Source: Cryptomeria japonica (Eukaryota; Streptophyta; Pinopsida; Cupressales; Cupressaceae). Taken from it: DNA of 62,000 bases. The notes below the pieces were generated by a model, which ran no database searches, was not told where the DNA came from, and saw nothing but the letters and a program-made list of their open reading frames with translations. The DNA lies in assembly GCF_030272615.1 (NCBI RefSeq), contig NC_081415.1, positions 268,631,425 through 268,693,424 on the forward strand, written 5' to 3'. A program made the translations under genes and the position numbers. Every line of letters begins with the position of its first letter. Position 1 is the first letter of the stretch. Below are positions 1-11,470 of the stretch, one piece after another.

Positions 1-904
1 ACTCAGTAATCACTATGTAGCATCCCTGTGCATACACTTGCCCGCATACATTGTTTATTAATAATTTCTTATTTATAAACAATTGCTAACCGCTTAATCT
101 CCTTGATCACATTTCCCATGATCAATCTTAGCCATTGGATCTTCAAACTTGACCAGGTTTAATGTATCCTTCGATCTGAAAATGTTTTACCTTACCTCGG
201 GACTTGCAGTCCTTTCTTGGAACTTGCACAAGGTTGTTGCGGTTCAATCTGCGTCGTAGATCTTCCTGTCGATTTTCCTTTGCCATAGATCCTTAACAAA
301 CTTCATGCACGACATACCAATCATTTATACATCTCTAGCTAATCATTGTCCTTCATTAAATAATGCTTTTATCCATCCCATGTGCACTGTCATAACTCGA
401 TTGTAACTCGGTAAATACTAAACTTTACTCGGTAGACATTTTGCCTTCATTAACCGATATCAATAACCTTAGGGTTTACCGACTAGGTTCCTTAGGGTTT
501 ATCGACTAGGCTCTTTGCTCGGTGACATAGTATAGTATTAACCTTATAATCAACAACATATGTAGAATATCAAAACAATCTAAACATCATGATCTCATCA
601 TTGTCTAACTCGGTAATAGTTGTCCATTGAATAACTTATTCCTCCCTTTATTCATCACATTCTTTCTGTGTCTTTTACCGACATCTTAATTCTCTTCAAA
701 TCAATCTTCTCATGATATGACAACATCATACTGAATCAGATAATCAATCTCTTGATATCAATGACAAAATAATGTAATAAAGATAGTTATCATCCTTCTT
801 CAATTATATCAATAATCTTCAACAACCTTCTCAATATCCTTACTGAATATCAACAATCTCCTGATATTGAAATGCCAACAATCTTTCTTACTGTAATGCC
901 AACA
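1..904 (-). repeat. 3' LTR of Copia-A (partial)
   Basis: Matches the 5' LTR at 6291-7169 base for base over most of its length. It differs mainly by a duplicated stretch of about 25 bp near 480-525, where a CTTAGGGTTTA-containing unit occurs twice here but once in the 5' copy. On the minus strand the LTR begins TGTTGGCA at 904, directly after a purine tract. About 610 bp of its far end lies outside the window. Confidence 0.92.
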
Positions 905-1409
905 ATCTCCCCCTTTGGCATTGATGGCAAAAGAAATAATTAAATGGTAGTACCAACAAGATATTCAAATTGATTCGGATTCAGATTGCTGTTAGACTTC
1001 TCCTGTTATCCTTGAGCTGTTAAAATCTTCTGAAGTCTTCTTCCTTTCTTCATTAGGCCACTGAGTTGTTGACTTGCATTTAGTCTTCTCCATTTTTCAA
1101 TCTACTCCCCCTGTCATTAGTCTTCTATTATTTCCATCATTCAAGGCTTTACCATGCAGTCAACCTTTTAACCATTTAGTCTTCTCCCCCTTTGACAACA
1201 ATGCAAAAAAGTAAAAGAACTAAATCATGATTTCTTCCTCTATGAAGTGATTTACCTTGTTGTGTAACATCTCAGTCTCAGTCAGAGTTACTAGTTCTAT
1301 TCACTTTTTCTTTCACAACTTTAGGTGACCTCCTAAAGTGCGTAAATCAGCATCAATCTACACATAATATTCTATAGATTCATCGAATTGATGCTTTCAC
1401 TGAACTCGG
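905..1409 (-). other. Copia-A 3' untranslated region with polypurine tract
   Basis: Non-coding stretch between the RNase H stop and the 3' LTR. The minus strand reads GCCAAAGGGGGAGAT at about 906-920, the usual copia plus-strand primer next to the LTR. A second, similar tract (CAAAGGGGGAG on the minus strand) lies at about 1183-1195. No ORF is supported here. Confidence 0.75.
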
Positions 1410-3060
1410 TCAATGAGTAGAAGATAGGGGTAGGACCCCTAACTTGCTTCTAAGATACTCAAAAGTGTCCCTTGGCAATGGCTTTGTGAAGATATCTGCT
1501 AATTGCTCCTTTGAACTGATATATTCCAGCACAACTTTCTTCTCTTGAACTTCTTCTCTGAGATAGTGATACTTTATAGATATATGTTTTGTCTTAGAGT
1601 GCATCACTGGATTCTTTGAAATGTTAATGGCACTAGTATTATCACAGAATATAGTTACTGGCTCGGTAACTTTCTCATTTATACCTTCCAACAGTTGTTT
1701 GATCCATATTATATTGGTACAGTTCAATGTTGTAGCAACGTATTCAGCTTTTGTTGTTGACTGTGAGATACATCCTTGTTTCTTGCTAAGCCAACTTACT
1801 AGTCTTTCTCCTAAAAAGAAAGCTCCACCACTTGTGCTTTTCCTGTCATCAATGTTGCCTGCCCAATCAGTATCAATATAAACTTTTAAATCAAAATCAT
1901 TCTTCTTTTTCATATACTAAGCCATAATCTTCAATGCCTCTCAGGTATCTGGAAATTCTCTTGATTGTTGTCATATGTGTCTCCTTGGGATCTGCAGAGA
2001 ATCTTGCTACAATACCTACTGCATGTGCTATATTCGGTCTACTATGCACAACATATTGCAATTTTCCAATCATAGATCGGTAAAGTGTCTCATCAACAGA
2101 TGCAGTTTCATCATTCTTTGATAATTTACAGTTAGTAGTCATAGGAGTACTTACTAGTTTAGAATCCTCCATTCCAAATTTCTTCAAGATTTCCTTTATG
2201 TACTTGGATTGAGTAATGAAAATCTCATCTTTCATTTGCAATATCTATAAACCTATAAAATACTTTATCTCTCCAATTAGTGACATCTCAAATTCATTAC
2301 ACATTTCATTTCCAAAATTCTTGCATAAGGAGTCATTACCACTAAATATGATATCATCAACAAATATGGCTGAGATCAGTTTTCCATTGTCCTCATCTTT
2401 CTTCATGTACATATTGTTGTTTTCACTTGTCCTTATAAAACCAATCTTGATTAAATAAGAGTGCAATCTTTCATACCATGCTCTAGGTGCTTGTTTCAGA
2501 CCATATAAAGCTTTGTTCAATTTGCATCCCTGATCTTTACTCTTGTCTTCAACAAATCCTTCAGGTTGTTCAATGTAAACTTCTTCTTCTAGTATACCAT
2601 TCAAAAATGTAGATTTAACATCCATTTGATATACCTTGAAATTTTTGAAAGCATCATATGCCAACAATGTTCTTACTCCCTCAAGTCTAGCCACAGGTGC
2701 AAAAGTCTCACCACAATCTATTCCTTCTTCTTGAGCATAACCTTTGCAAACTAGTCTTGCTTTGTTGCGAATGACTTCACCTTTCTCATTTAGCTTGTTT
2801 TTGAAAATCCACTTAGTGTCGATTACATTTTTGTCCTTCGGTCTTGGGATTAGTGTCCATGTGTCATTATTCTTGATTTGATCAATCTCTTCTGTCATAG
2901 CATTTACCCAATCTTCACTGTTAAATGCCTCTTTCACTATTCTTGGTTCAAATTTAGATATCAAACATATGTTCTGTCTCAATTTGTTCCTTGTCATCAC
3001 TGGATCATCCTTATCACCTATAATTTGACTTTCTCCATGATGTCTTCTGACATATTTGGC
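1410..3060 (-). pseudogene. Copia-A reverse transcriptase and RNase H
   Basis: The C-terminal half of a copia polyprotein, which would copy element RNA into DNA and degrade the RNA strand. Visible on the minus strand are the RT core from the [10 protein letters not shown] block at about 2800, AFLNG-type and [12 protein letters not shown] motifs, and the catalytic FVDDIIFSG motif near 2355. RNase H shows DTDWAGNIDDRKSTSGG near 1860, a CDNTSAINIS block, and the terminal FTKPLP motif. A stop at about 2245 replaces Gln in the YFIGLQ block (CAG to TAG), and a frameshift near 1905-1913 separates RT from RNase H. The usual AEAEY of RNase H reads TKAEY, a probable loss of an acidic residue. Confidence 0.9.
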
Positions 3061-4672
3061 TAATATAGGCTCGGTAGGTTATGTGTGATCTTCTTCATCA
3101 CTCGGTAACTGGACATTATCTTCATTTTCTTCAGCAACTTTCTCAATAGGACTTCTTGGTTGAACATAAACAAATTCTTCATAATCTTCTGGTTCTTTGA
3201 AATTTCTTTCATCATTTCTTTCTACAAATTCTTCAATTTTCACATTTGCACTTTCCACTATTTTGTTAGATGATTTGATCGGACATTTAAATGCTTTACT
3301 TCTAGAAGAATAACCAAGAAATGTTCCTTCTTCACTTTTCTGATCAAACTTTCCATTTCTGTCATCTTTGTGAACATGGCATCTACTTCCAAAGATTTTA
3401 AAGTAATTTACATTAGGTTTCTTGTCATACCAGATCTAATATGGTGTCTTCATAGTTCCTTTCTTTAGTTGAACTCGGTTCAGGGTATAAACTGCAGTGC
3501 TGATTACTTCTCTCCAAAATGTTTGAGGTACCCTCTTTTCTATCATCAGGGTTCTGGCACAATCCACAATTGATCTGTTTCTTCTCTCGGCTATCCCATT
3601 TTGCTAAGGTGTTCTCAGTGCTGATACTTGCTTCTTTATGCCATGATCATTGCAGTATAAGTTAAATTCATCAGAAGTGAATTCTCCTCCTCTATCAGAT
3701 CTAAGACATTTCAGTTGTCTTCCTATTTCATTTTCAACTCTTCCCTTGTACCATTTAAACATTTGAAAAGCTTCTGATTTTTCTTTTAAAAAACATGACT
3801 AACATCATCCTTGAGTAATCATCCACAAATAATATGAAATATTAATCACCATAATAACTTTGAACTTTCATAGGACCACAAAGATCAGTATGTACTAGAT
3901 CTAAAATTCCTTTTGAAGTGTAGGACTTACTTGTAAATCTTGATCTTGTCATCTTACCCATCTGGCATCCTCAGCACATAGCATTCTCTGATTTTTGAAG
4001 ACTCGATAAACCTCTTACTCGGTGCTTCTTACTTATTTTGATCAGATTATCAAAATTTACATGACAAAACCTTTTATGTCATAACCAGGTATCATCTATC
4101 TTTGCATAAAGACACTTGTTCCTAGTTGAGTCAAGATGAAATGTATTACCTTTTGTTTATGTCCTGGTAGCAGCTAACTTTCCATGCTTGTCATGAACTT
4201 TGACAATTCCTTTCTGAAATTCTATTCGATATCCTGTATTGTTTAGCTATGCTACACTCAACAAATTATATTTCAAACCTTCAACCTAGTATACATCATC
4301 ACATTTAGCATTGTCAAGAAGTGTTATAGATCCTTTACCTTTCATTGGACATGGTGCATCGTTACCAAATCTTACATAGCCTCCATCATAGTCTTCTAAT
4401 TTAACAAACTTGTGTTTATCACTTGTCATATGATGTGAGCATCCACTATCTATAATCCAAGAATCATTATTATTTATGTGAGATATTAGAGCTTTTTATT
4501 CATACCTTTCTTCATCAGATCCATCCTTAATATCCACATAAACAACTTCCTCCATATCAATTTCATCAGATTTGTCATCGTTGGATTCCTCATCAGCTAT
4601 TAGACATGTCTTTCTATCTCTCCTTCTGAAGTCTCGGTGTCCTCTGTATTGGTTGTCTTTCTGCCTGTTATC
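3061..4672 (-). pseudogene. Copia-A protease and integrase
   Basis: Protease: the minus strand gives WIIDSGCSHHM with the catalytic Asp-Ser-Gly intact at 4442-4450. Then come a GAG-pre-integrase zinc region (His-His-Cys-Cys, with stops) and the integrase core. Catalytic positions are recognisable as HTDLCGP, SDRGGEF and NGIAERRN. The domain is interrupted by several stops, some of them Trp or Gln codons turned into TAG/TAA. A one-base insertion at the A/T run near 3786-3795 shifts the frame, and the rest of the core reads in the RT frame. It would have cut the polyprotein and inserted the cDNA, but is inactive as it stands. Confidence 0.85.
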
Positions 4673-5590
4673 TCAGTATTCTCTCTTTTCACTAGATTCT
4701 TTGTCAGGGCAGTTAGAAGCCATATGTCCTATCTTATCACAATTGAAACATTTTAAAGGTAGCTTCCCTTTATACTTACCTTTTCCTCTCGGTAACCTTC
4801 TGGCTAATACTGCTTCAAACTCTTCTTGCTTCTTGATTTCCTCATATAGCTTGTGCACTTCTTCCAAGTTCTTGCGAAATCTTTCACTTGCTCCACTGTG
4901 ATCTGCTTCAGAGTACTTACTCATTCTATCATCAAATTCACTAATATGAAAAGAACTGAATGCAAACTCAACTTTATTTACCGAAGACCCACTGTTATCA
5001 AAATTACTTAACTCAAATGCATGTAGCTTACCAATAGTAGCATCTAAAGAAACTGGCATGTTAGGTACATACCTCAATTCATTGATTGCAGAGACTCGAA
5101 TAGCATAGGCTGGTAGAAGGGTTCTCAACAACTTACTTGTTATATCCTTTTCTTCAATAGTTCCACCTGCTCCTTTAATTTGATTGACAATCTCCTTTAG
5201 TCTTGTACTGTATTGAGTTATGTTCTCACCTTCATTCATCCTCATGGATTCAAGTTGTCCTCTTAGACTATCTACTTTTTCTCTTTGAACATGTTCATCA
5301 CCTCCATACATAGATATGAGCTTAGTCCACATTGCTTTTGCATCATTACAGCCTTCTAGATCATTAAACTCTGAGTCAGTCAATGCTGATGTAATTTCAA
5401 TCATAGCTTGAATATGTTCTTGCTTTGCCTTTATCTCTTCCAAGGTCATAGGGTTGGTGCTTGGTGCAATGTAATCATTCTCTAGATAATATGTTTCATA
5501 TTCTCCAATTATTGATAAATGTAGTTTCATTCTTTTCTGCCATGTAGAGAAACTTGACTTGTTTAGCTTCGGTGCATCCCTTTTATACAT
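4673..5590 (-). CDS. gag: Copia-A Gag (capsid and nucleocapsid), intact 305-codon reading frame
   Basis: A 305-residue Gag beginning MYKRDAPKLN. Residues about 10-230 form the alpha-helical copia Gag core (UBN2/retrotran_gag type; SLRGQLESMRM and ITQYSTRLKEIV blocks). A lysine-rich linker leads to a canonical CX2CX4HX4C zinc knuckle at residues about 281-294 (CFNCDKIGHMASNC), which would bind element RNA. In a working element this frame runs on into protease. Here a TGA follows KREY, probably a CGA codon mutated by C to T. It is the best-preserved coding block of Copia-A. Confidence 0.85.
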   Translation of the reverse strand: MYKRDAPKLNKSSFSTWQKRMKLHLSIIGEYETYYLENDYIAPSTNPMTLEEIKAKQEHIQAMIEITSALTDSEFNDLEGCNDAKAMWTKLISMYGGDEHVQREKVDSLRGQLESMRMNEGENITQYSTRLKEIVNQIKGAGGTIEEKDITSKLLRTLLPAYAIRVSAINELRYVPNMPVSLDATIGKLHAFELSNFDNSGSSVNKVEFAFSSFHISEFDDRMSKYSEADHSGASERFRKNLEEVHKLYEEIKKQEEFEAVLARRLPRGKGKYKGKLPLKCFNCDKIGHMASNCPDKESSEKREY

Positions 5591-5640
5591 CTTCAGATCT
5601 TTGCTTCAAGTACCTTTAAACTTTTCTTCCGGAGTCCAAA

Positions 5641-5652
5641 GCTTAGATACCA
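5641..5652 (-). other. Copia-A primer binding site (initiator tRNA-Met type, altered)
   Basis: The minus strand reads TGGTATCTAAGC two bases inside the 5' LTR. It matches the plant initiator tRNA-Met site TGGTATCAGAGC except at two positions. Its place between LTR and gag leader supports the call. Confidence 0.8.
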
Positions 5653-5654
5653 AT

Positions 5655-7169
5655 TGATAGTTCTGATACTTAATGTAAGTACAAATGCTAATAGCTAACA
5701 AGATGAGAGGGAGGGGTGAATCATACAAACTTAATCTTCCATAAAAACAACAGATTCAACCTCAGTAACTTATATTTCAGCAATATAACCAAAACTGCTA
5801 AACATTCAAACTCATAAGCATATAATCATCATAACACTCATAACACTAGATTTAATGTGGAAACCCAAATAGGGAAAAACCACTATGGGATTTCGGACCC
5901 ACTAAGAAATATACTCTTCTAGAGTATGCTTGGTTAAAAGCAAATCGAATTAAAGATTAAAAACACATTGCTAGATGTGACCCGGTTAAGGGATTTCCCT
6001 TAGATCTATTAGGATCTTCACTTTGTTATAAGTGACCTTGTCAAAGGATTTCAAACACTCATTTATAATTTTACCTTGCGAGAGGGTTTACATATAAGAC
6101 TGTTAAGTCCTCTCGGTTAAGAGATTTTCTGTTACTTACAAAATAACAGTAATACAAATCTATCTACAAGTTTACATCTAAAATGCTGAAGCAGATTCTT
6201 ATTTGCTCAAAACAATCTAGTCATAAGACTTATCTGTCCCTCTACTAGGATTTCTACTCTGTTATTCAAATAGGTCTTCAATCTTTTGTGCTCGGTAATC
6301 ACTATGTAGCATCCTTGTGCATACACTTGCCCGCATACATTGTTTATTAACAATTTCTTATTTATAAACATTGCTAACTGCTTAATTTCCTTGATCACAT
6401 TTCCCATGATCAATCTTAGCCATCGGATCTTCAAACTTGACCAGGGTCAATGTATCCTTTGATCTAAAAATGTTTTACCTTACTTCAGGACTTGCAGTCC
6501 TTTCTTGGAACTTGCACAAGGTTGTTGCGGTTCAATCTGCGTTGTAGATCTTCCTGCCGATTTTCCTTTGCCATAGATCCTTAACAAACTTCATGCATGG
6601 CATACCAATCATTTATACATCTCCAACTAATCATTGTCCTTCATTAAATAATGCTTTTATCCATCCCATGTGCACTGTCATAACTCGGTTGTAACTCGGT
6701 AAATACTAAACTTTACTCGGTAGACATTTCGCCTTCATTAACCGATATCGATAACCTTAGGGTTTACCGACTAAGTTCTTTGCTCGGTGACATAGTATAG
6801 TATTAACCTTATAATCAACAACATATGTAGAATATCAAAACAATCTAAACATCATGATCTCATCATTGTCTAACTCGGTAATAGTTGCCCATTGAATAAC
6901 TTATTCCTCCCTTTATTCATCACATTCTTTCTCTGTCTTTTACCAACATCTTAATTCTCTTCAAATCAATCTTCTCAAGATATGGCAACATCATACTGAA
7001 TCAGATAATCAATCTCTTGACACCAATGACAAAATAATGTTATAAAGATAGTTATCATCCTTCTTCAGTTATATCAATAATCTTCAACAACCTTATCAAT
7101 ATCCTTACTGAATATCAACAATCTCCTGATATTGAAATGCCAACAATATTTCTTACTGTAATGCCAACA
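5655..7169 (-). repeat. 5' LTR of Copia-A (1515 bp)
   Basis: Bounded by TG (plus 5655) and CA (plus 7168-7169), next to the primer site on the inside and the microsatellite on the outside. It contains the conserved copia U5 block (plus 5857-5900, GTGGAAACCC followed by GGGAAAAACCAC) and an array of short GGTTAAGGGATT-type imperfect hairpins at about 5980-6130. The U3 part has repeated CTCGGTAA motifs. The short frame at 6207-6434 lies inside the LTR and is not a gene. Confidence 0.92.
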
Positions 7170-7184
7170 ACATATATACATATT

Positions 7185-7235
<51 letters not shown>

Positions 7236-7299
7236 GTGTGTACATATACATATATATATATATGTACATATGTATATATGCATATAGATACATATATAC

Positions 7300-7330
<31 letters not shown>

Positions 7331-7539
7331 GTATATATATACATATACATGTATACATACATATATATATACATATACATATATACATATATATACATAC
7401 ATATATGTATATACATACATATACATATATACATATACATATATATATATATATACATACACATATACATACACATACACATACACATACACATACAAAT
7501 ATACATATACATATACATATACATATGTATATGTATATG

Positions 7540-7579
<40 letters not shown>

Positions 7580-7647
7580 TGTGTATTCATATATGTATAT
7601 ATATGTATATATGTATGTACATATATATGTATGTTATATATGTATGT
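7170..7647. repeat. Compound TA/CA/TG microsatellite
   Basis: About 480 bp of (TA)n, (TACA)n, (CATATA)n and a run of about 15 TG dinucleotides near 7550-7580. Long frames on both strands here encode only Tyr-Ile-His-Met strings and are artefacts of the repeat. Copia-A ends exactly at its left edge. Confidence 0.95.
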
Positions 7648-9370
7648 TGTAGTACCTCTCCTCGATCAACCTCTTTTGTATGTTTTGAGTTACTTCGGTG
7701 ATTGTTACGTGGAACATTATTGTATATTGATTCGGATGTCATGCGATGTTATTTCATGCTTTATCTAGATTTATGGTGTATTGTTTTATGCAGTATCTCA
7801 GTGCTTATGGTTAATGTTATTTTATGGATCTTTATCATGGACTAACATTTTTTTCCCTTATATTGCGATGCGTTATTTATATGTTGTGTGTTTGCAAGTG
7901 TATTGGGATGCGAGGGGATGATTTTCCTTCACTCACTCCGGTGAGACAGGGAACGTCATGATTCTCCTTCATCGGTGTGCATGTCGTGTCTGTATATATA
8001 TTGGTCTATATGCACGTGTGGTTCTTTGGTGCAGGACATTGTAGGTACTAGTACCGGGTAGGTACGGGGTATTGACTCCACCTGGTTTCGCAGGTCTGAG
8101 CATGCCTTATATATCCATTGGGAGTGGAGGAGATAGTTGTTTTACCCTAGCTTGACTGCAATTACACTCATGTAAGTGTTGTCAGTCGGTTGTGTTTCTC
8201 CGTCTGGCTGATATGTGTGTCATGGTGCCTTGGTTTGGTCATTTGAGGGTCATCATTTGATCATTCTTGGTTTTGCATGTTTCTGTTTATTTAAATGGAT
8301 TATGCTATCTTATGTGGGTGAATTTATTTAATTACTATGCTCTGTGATTACTGATTTGTTTAAATTAATGATTGCTAGATACAAATGGTTAAATGGCTTA
8401 ATTTATTGTGTAAAGTTGCATAATGTGTTTTGTGGAACGAAATAAATAATTGCCTAGCCATCTAAATGAAAAATGCTTATGTTGGACGAAAGTATATTTG
8501 GATATAGAAATTTATAAAAGCTTTCCTTTTTGCCTTTCCATTTGAATTTTGCTTTTTCATTTTAATTGTTGGAAAAGAATTATTTTTGGGAAAAGGGGTA
8601 AATCTGATTGTTTTTACTTTTTAATTATTTAAATCTGATTGGTTGGGAAACTTTTAATCTAGAAGTTTAGGTTAAAAGATAATTTTTCCACCTATTCCTG
8701 GGGGATTCACGGGAAAAAAAAGAGGGGAATTGTTGCAGAGAAAATTTTGGAAAAACTTCCTGGAGGAGCTGGAAATTTGACCTGGTTGCAAGACTGGATT
8801 TTCTTCATCTCTTTGCTTGCTAATTGCTTCAAAGTTGGAGGTTCTCTTCTGGTTTTGAATTTGTTATTAGAATTGTCAGTTTGCTTCTTATGTGTGGAAA
8901 TTTATGCAATCTACCTGTAAATGCTTGTGGAATGGTTGGAATTGAAGAAATAGTGTTTATTATTGTTGGTTTTGTGAAATCTATATCACATGTTTCCTTT
9001 TAGGAAGGAAATGGTTTATTTCTCTATCTATTGTGTGTGTTGATCTTGAAAATCAATTTCTTGTTTTACCTCTTCTATCTGGAAAAAAGAATTAGATTTA
9101 GCTTGTTGTGTGCTTTCTAGTTTCATGTTGCATAGAATTTGGGTTCTTATGGGACTATATTTCATCTTTTACCTTGATGGTAAATATCCATTTGAGAAAA
9201 TTGGATTTGGCACTGTGTATGTGTGTGCCCATGAAATATTCCGGTAAAGAATCATTTTCATGATAAATGATTGGGTGTATGGATTTTATGCCTTGGGAGG
9301 CATGTATTTTATTTGTTTTATTTTCTTGCCTTTCCCTACCTCATGACGGGCTAGTCCTACCACGCGAGAT
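7648..9370. other. Gene-free DNA, unrecognised
   Basis: AT-rich sequence without a convincing ORF. It starts with TGTAGTACC at 7648, which could be the start of an old LTR, but I found no matching second copy or end. The short ACTAGTACCGGGTAGGTACGG cluster near 8045-8070 resembles the GGTA/TACC motifs of the palindrome array further on. I assign no function. Confidence 0.5.
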
Positions 9371-9615
9371 GGTAGTCTTTTCTGCCTGTAGGTAGCAGTA
9401 CTACCGATAGGCAGTACTGCTATGCGGTAGCAGTACTACTGATCAGTAGTTACTGCTACCGATGGTAGCAATGCTACCAGATGGTAGTCACCACTACCAA
9501 CTGGTAGCAGTGCTACCAGATGGTAGTGCCTACTACCGGTTGGTAGTGCCTGCTACCAGTAGGTAGCAATGTTACCAACAGGTAGTGCTTGCTACCGGTC
9601 AGCAGTAGTGCTACC
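9371..9615. repeat. Palindromic minisatellite, 19-20-bp unit GGTAGYRNYRCTACC plus spacer
   Basis: A run of short inverted repeats, each GGTAG...CTACC. In the regular part they start at 9464, 9483, 9503, 9522, 9542, 9562 and 9581, so the spacing alternates 19 and 20 bp. The units at 9464-9478 and 9503-9517 have perfect 7-bp arms around one central base. At 9426-9460 there is a 35-bp near-perfect palindrome centred on TGATCA, one base short of perfect. GCAGTACTGC at 9411-9420 is a perfect palindrome. The unit shows no coding potential. Confidence 0.85.
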
Positions 9616-11376
9616 GACAGGTAGCACATGTGGCCCCCGGCAGTGGCAGTACTGCGGGTAGGTTTAACCCCCGCGTTACCAGGTACTTTACCGGATTAAA
9701 ACGGTTAATGCTTTAATGTTAATTTTTAATAAATTACATTTATTTTAGAGAGGTTTTTGGTGTTAAATGAAATATATTTTGGAATGGATTTTTGTGTTGA
9801 ATAAAATAAAGGTGATTTTCATGTAATTTTTATTATGTGGTTAATAAATTTATCAATGAGAATCAAGGCAAGAATTAAGAATTCAAATTGGTTAATTTGG
9901 GTATATTCTAGAAACGAATTAAAATGCTTGTTTGGAATTTGTGTATTTATTCAGTTGAATGTTTTATGTGGATTTCATTTTTGATGGAATATTGTTTTGG
10001 AAATTGAATAATGTGAATGTCGGAAAGAGTGTTTTATTTAGTTTTTCAATCAATGTTGTTGCAAGTGTATTATGTGTTATTTTGGTATGTGGTTCAGTCG
10101 TCCTATAGTGGCGTATTTAGTACCTTTGACCAAGAGATATATGTTGGCTTTGTTGTCTTAACCATGTAGCGTCTTTGCCTTATGGTTAGCCAAGAGTCAA
10201 CATGTCCTTGTTTGACCACTTGTTTCTGATAGTGGTGTTATGGTTGTTTGCTTCACCATAGGGTCCTCGGGGAGTGACCATGTCTGTTTAGTGTCCTTTG
10301 AGAGAGTGGCTTTTTCTTGGGGATTGCGCCCAAAGTGGTAGGCATTACAACCCAGCAAAAGTCAAATAATAACTAGTAATCTAATGAATTGATTAGGTAG
10401 GTAGTACCATAACATTAAAAAAGATAATTGTACCTCGTGCATAGGTGAGTGCTAGTACAGGGCTCATAATGTTGCGAGAAGGCCTGGAATGGCAAACCGA
10501 CCACCTTGTCTTCATGAAAGGCTGGTAGAGTCTGCATGAGTCTTAGTTGGAACTAGAGGTTCGAGAGAGGTTACCAAGACAGTGAGCCGAGACCTATGGA
10601 GGTTGTACCATGGTATCCATCTTAAGCTATGCAATGACACTCTCTCATTTGGTTCACTTGTGTGTTTGTGAAGTTAAGTTACCTGAATTTTGTGGAGTCG
10701 TATTGTCTTTTCGACCATGTCATGCTTATTCTTGTTTGAGGGTCCTCATCTATCTCCTAGCACGGTGGGGTGATTTCATTTTGGGAATTACATGGTTAGG
10801 TGGTAGTGCCACTTCCCATCAGATGTTTGGATTTGTACCTTCATGCGAGGATTGGCTTCGCAAGTGTTCCTGTGGTTCGTGGCTCATGCTTCATCTCATG
10901 TTGGAGATTATTTTTATTTGGAGACCTATGTGGTCATTGTAATATTGATCTTATGTAACCTTGTATTTGGTTGAGATGTATCCTTATATGTATATTGAGA
11001 AGCTATGTATTGAAAGAGCAATGTAACCCTATGTTGGGATGTTTTTATTAGTTTCCTTTATGATGTTTGTAAATGCTCATTGAAGTGGAATTATATTGTA
11101 TCCTTTCAATCTTTCAATGATGAATCTTTATTTGCTTATGGCTTCTTGTGATCATTGAGTTAATGATGCATATGTGGATTTATGGTTTTGTGGAATTTAT
11201 CCTTGGAGTTAATCTTCATTGGTAACCCTTAAGGATTCTTGGTGTAAGTCTTCCGCTTGTGTTATCATGCATGTTGTGTAAATGCACTTATAATGTTTAT
11301 ACTTTATAAAAATAAATAAAAAATTGTTACACCCTTGTTGTGGGTTTTTCCTTCAAGGTTCTTGGCGGAGCATTAC

Positions 11377-11380
<4 letters not shown>
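9616..11380. other. Gene-free DNA, possibly LTR-derived
   Basis: No recognisable protein. A 110-codon frame at 10610-10942 has no domain or homology I recognise and lies in LTR-like non-coding sequence, so I do not call it a gene. The stretch 10080-10600 has the mixed composition often seen in large gypsy LTRs, and TTGTTACA ends near 11331, but no paired copy exists in the window. Confidence 0.4.

Positions 11381-11468
<88 letters not shown>
11381..11468. repeat. (TA)n microsatellite
   Basis: About 88 bp of nearly uninterrupted TA dinucleotides, followed by a short imperfect TACATA tail to about 11515. Overlapping Tyr-Ile frames on both strands are artefacts. Confidence 0.95.

Positions 11469-11470
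<2 letters not shown>

Larger units (their letters stand above)
1..7169 (-). mobile_element. Copia-A: Ty1/copia LTR retrotransposon, minus strand, 3' LTR truncated by the window edge
   Basis: The element reads right to left: 5' LTR (5655-7169), primer site, gag, protease, integrase, reverse transcriptase, RNase H, polypurine tract, then a 3' LTR cut off at base 1. Integrase upstream of RT is the Ty1/copia order. Bases 2-904 match 6291-7169 closely, which defines the repeat. The body carries in-frame stops and at least two frameshifts (near 3790 and 1910), so it is non-autonomous. The right end sits directly against a TA/CA microsatellite. The target duplication (acata, 7170-7174, would be the right copy) cannot be checked because the left flank is missing. 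Confidence 0.93.

Noticed and set aside
7074-7768. Overlapping ORFs of 60-180 codons on both strands
   Set aside because: They translate the TA/CA/TG microsatellite (Tyr, Ile, His, Met, Val only) and extend by chance into flanks.
10610-10942. 110-codon ORF MVSILSYAMTLSHL...
   Set aside because: No domain, no homologue I recognise, and non-coding LTR-like surroundings; length is within chance for the region.
7648-11331. A single large LTR from TGTAGTACC to TTGTTACA
   Set aside because: Termini do not pair, no second copy and no flanking duplication in the window.
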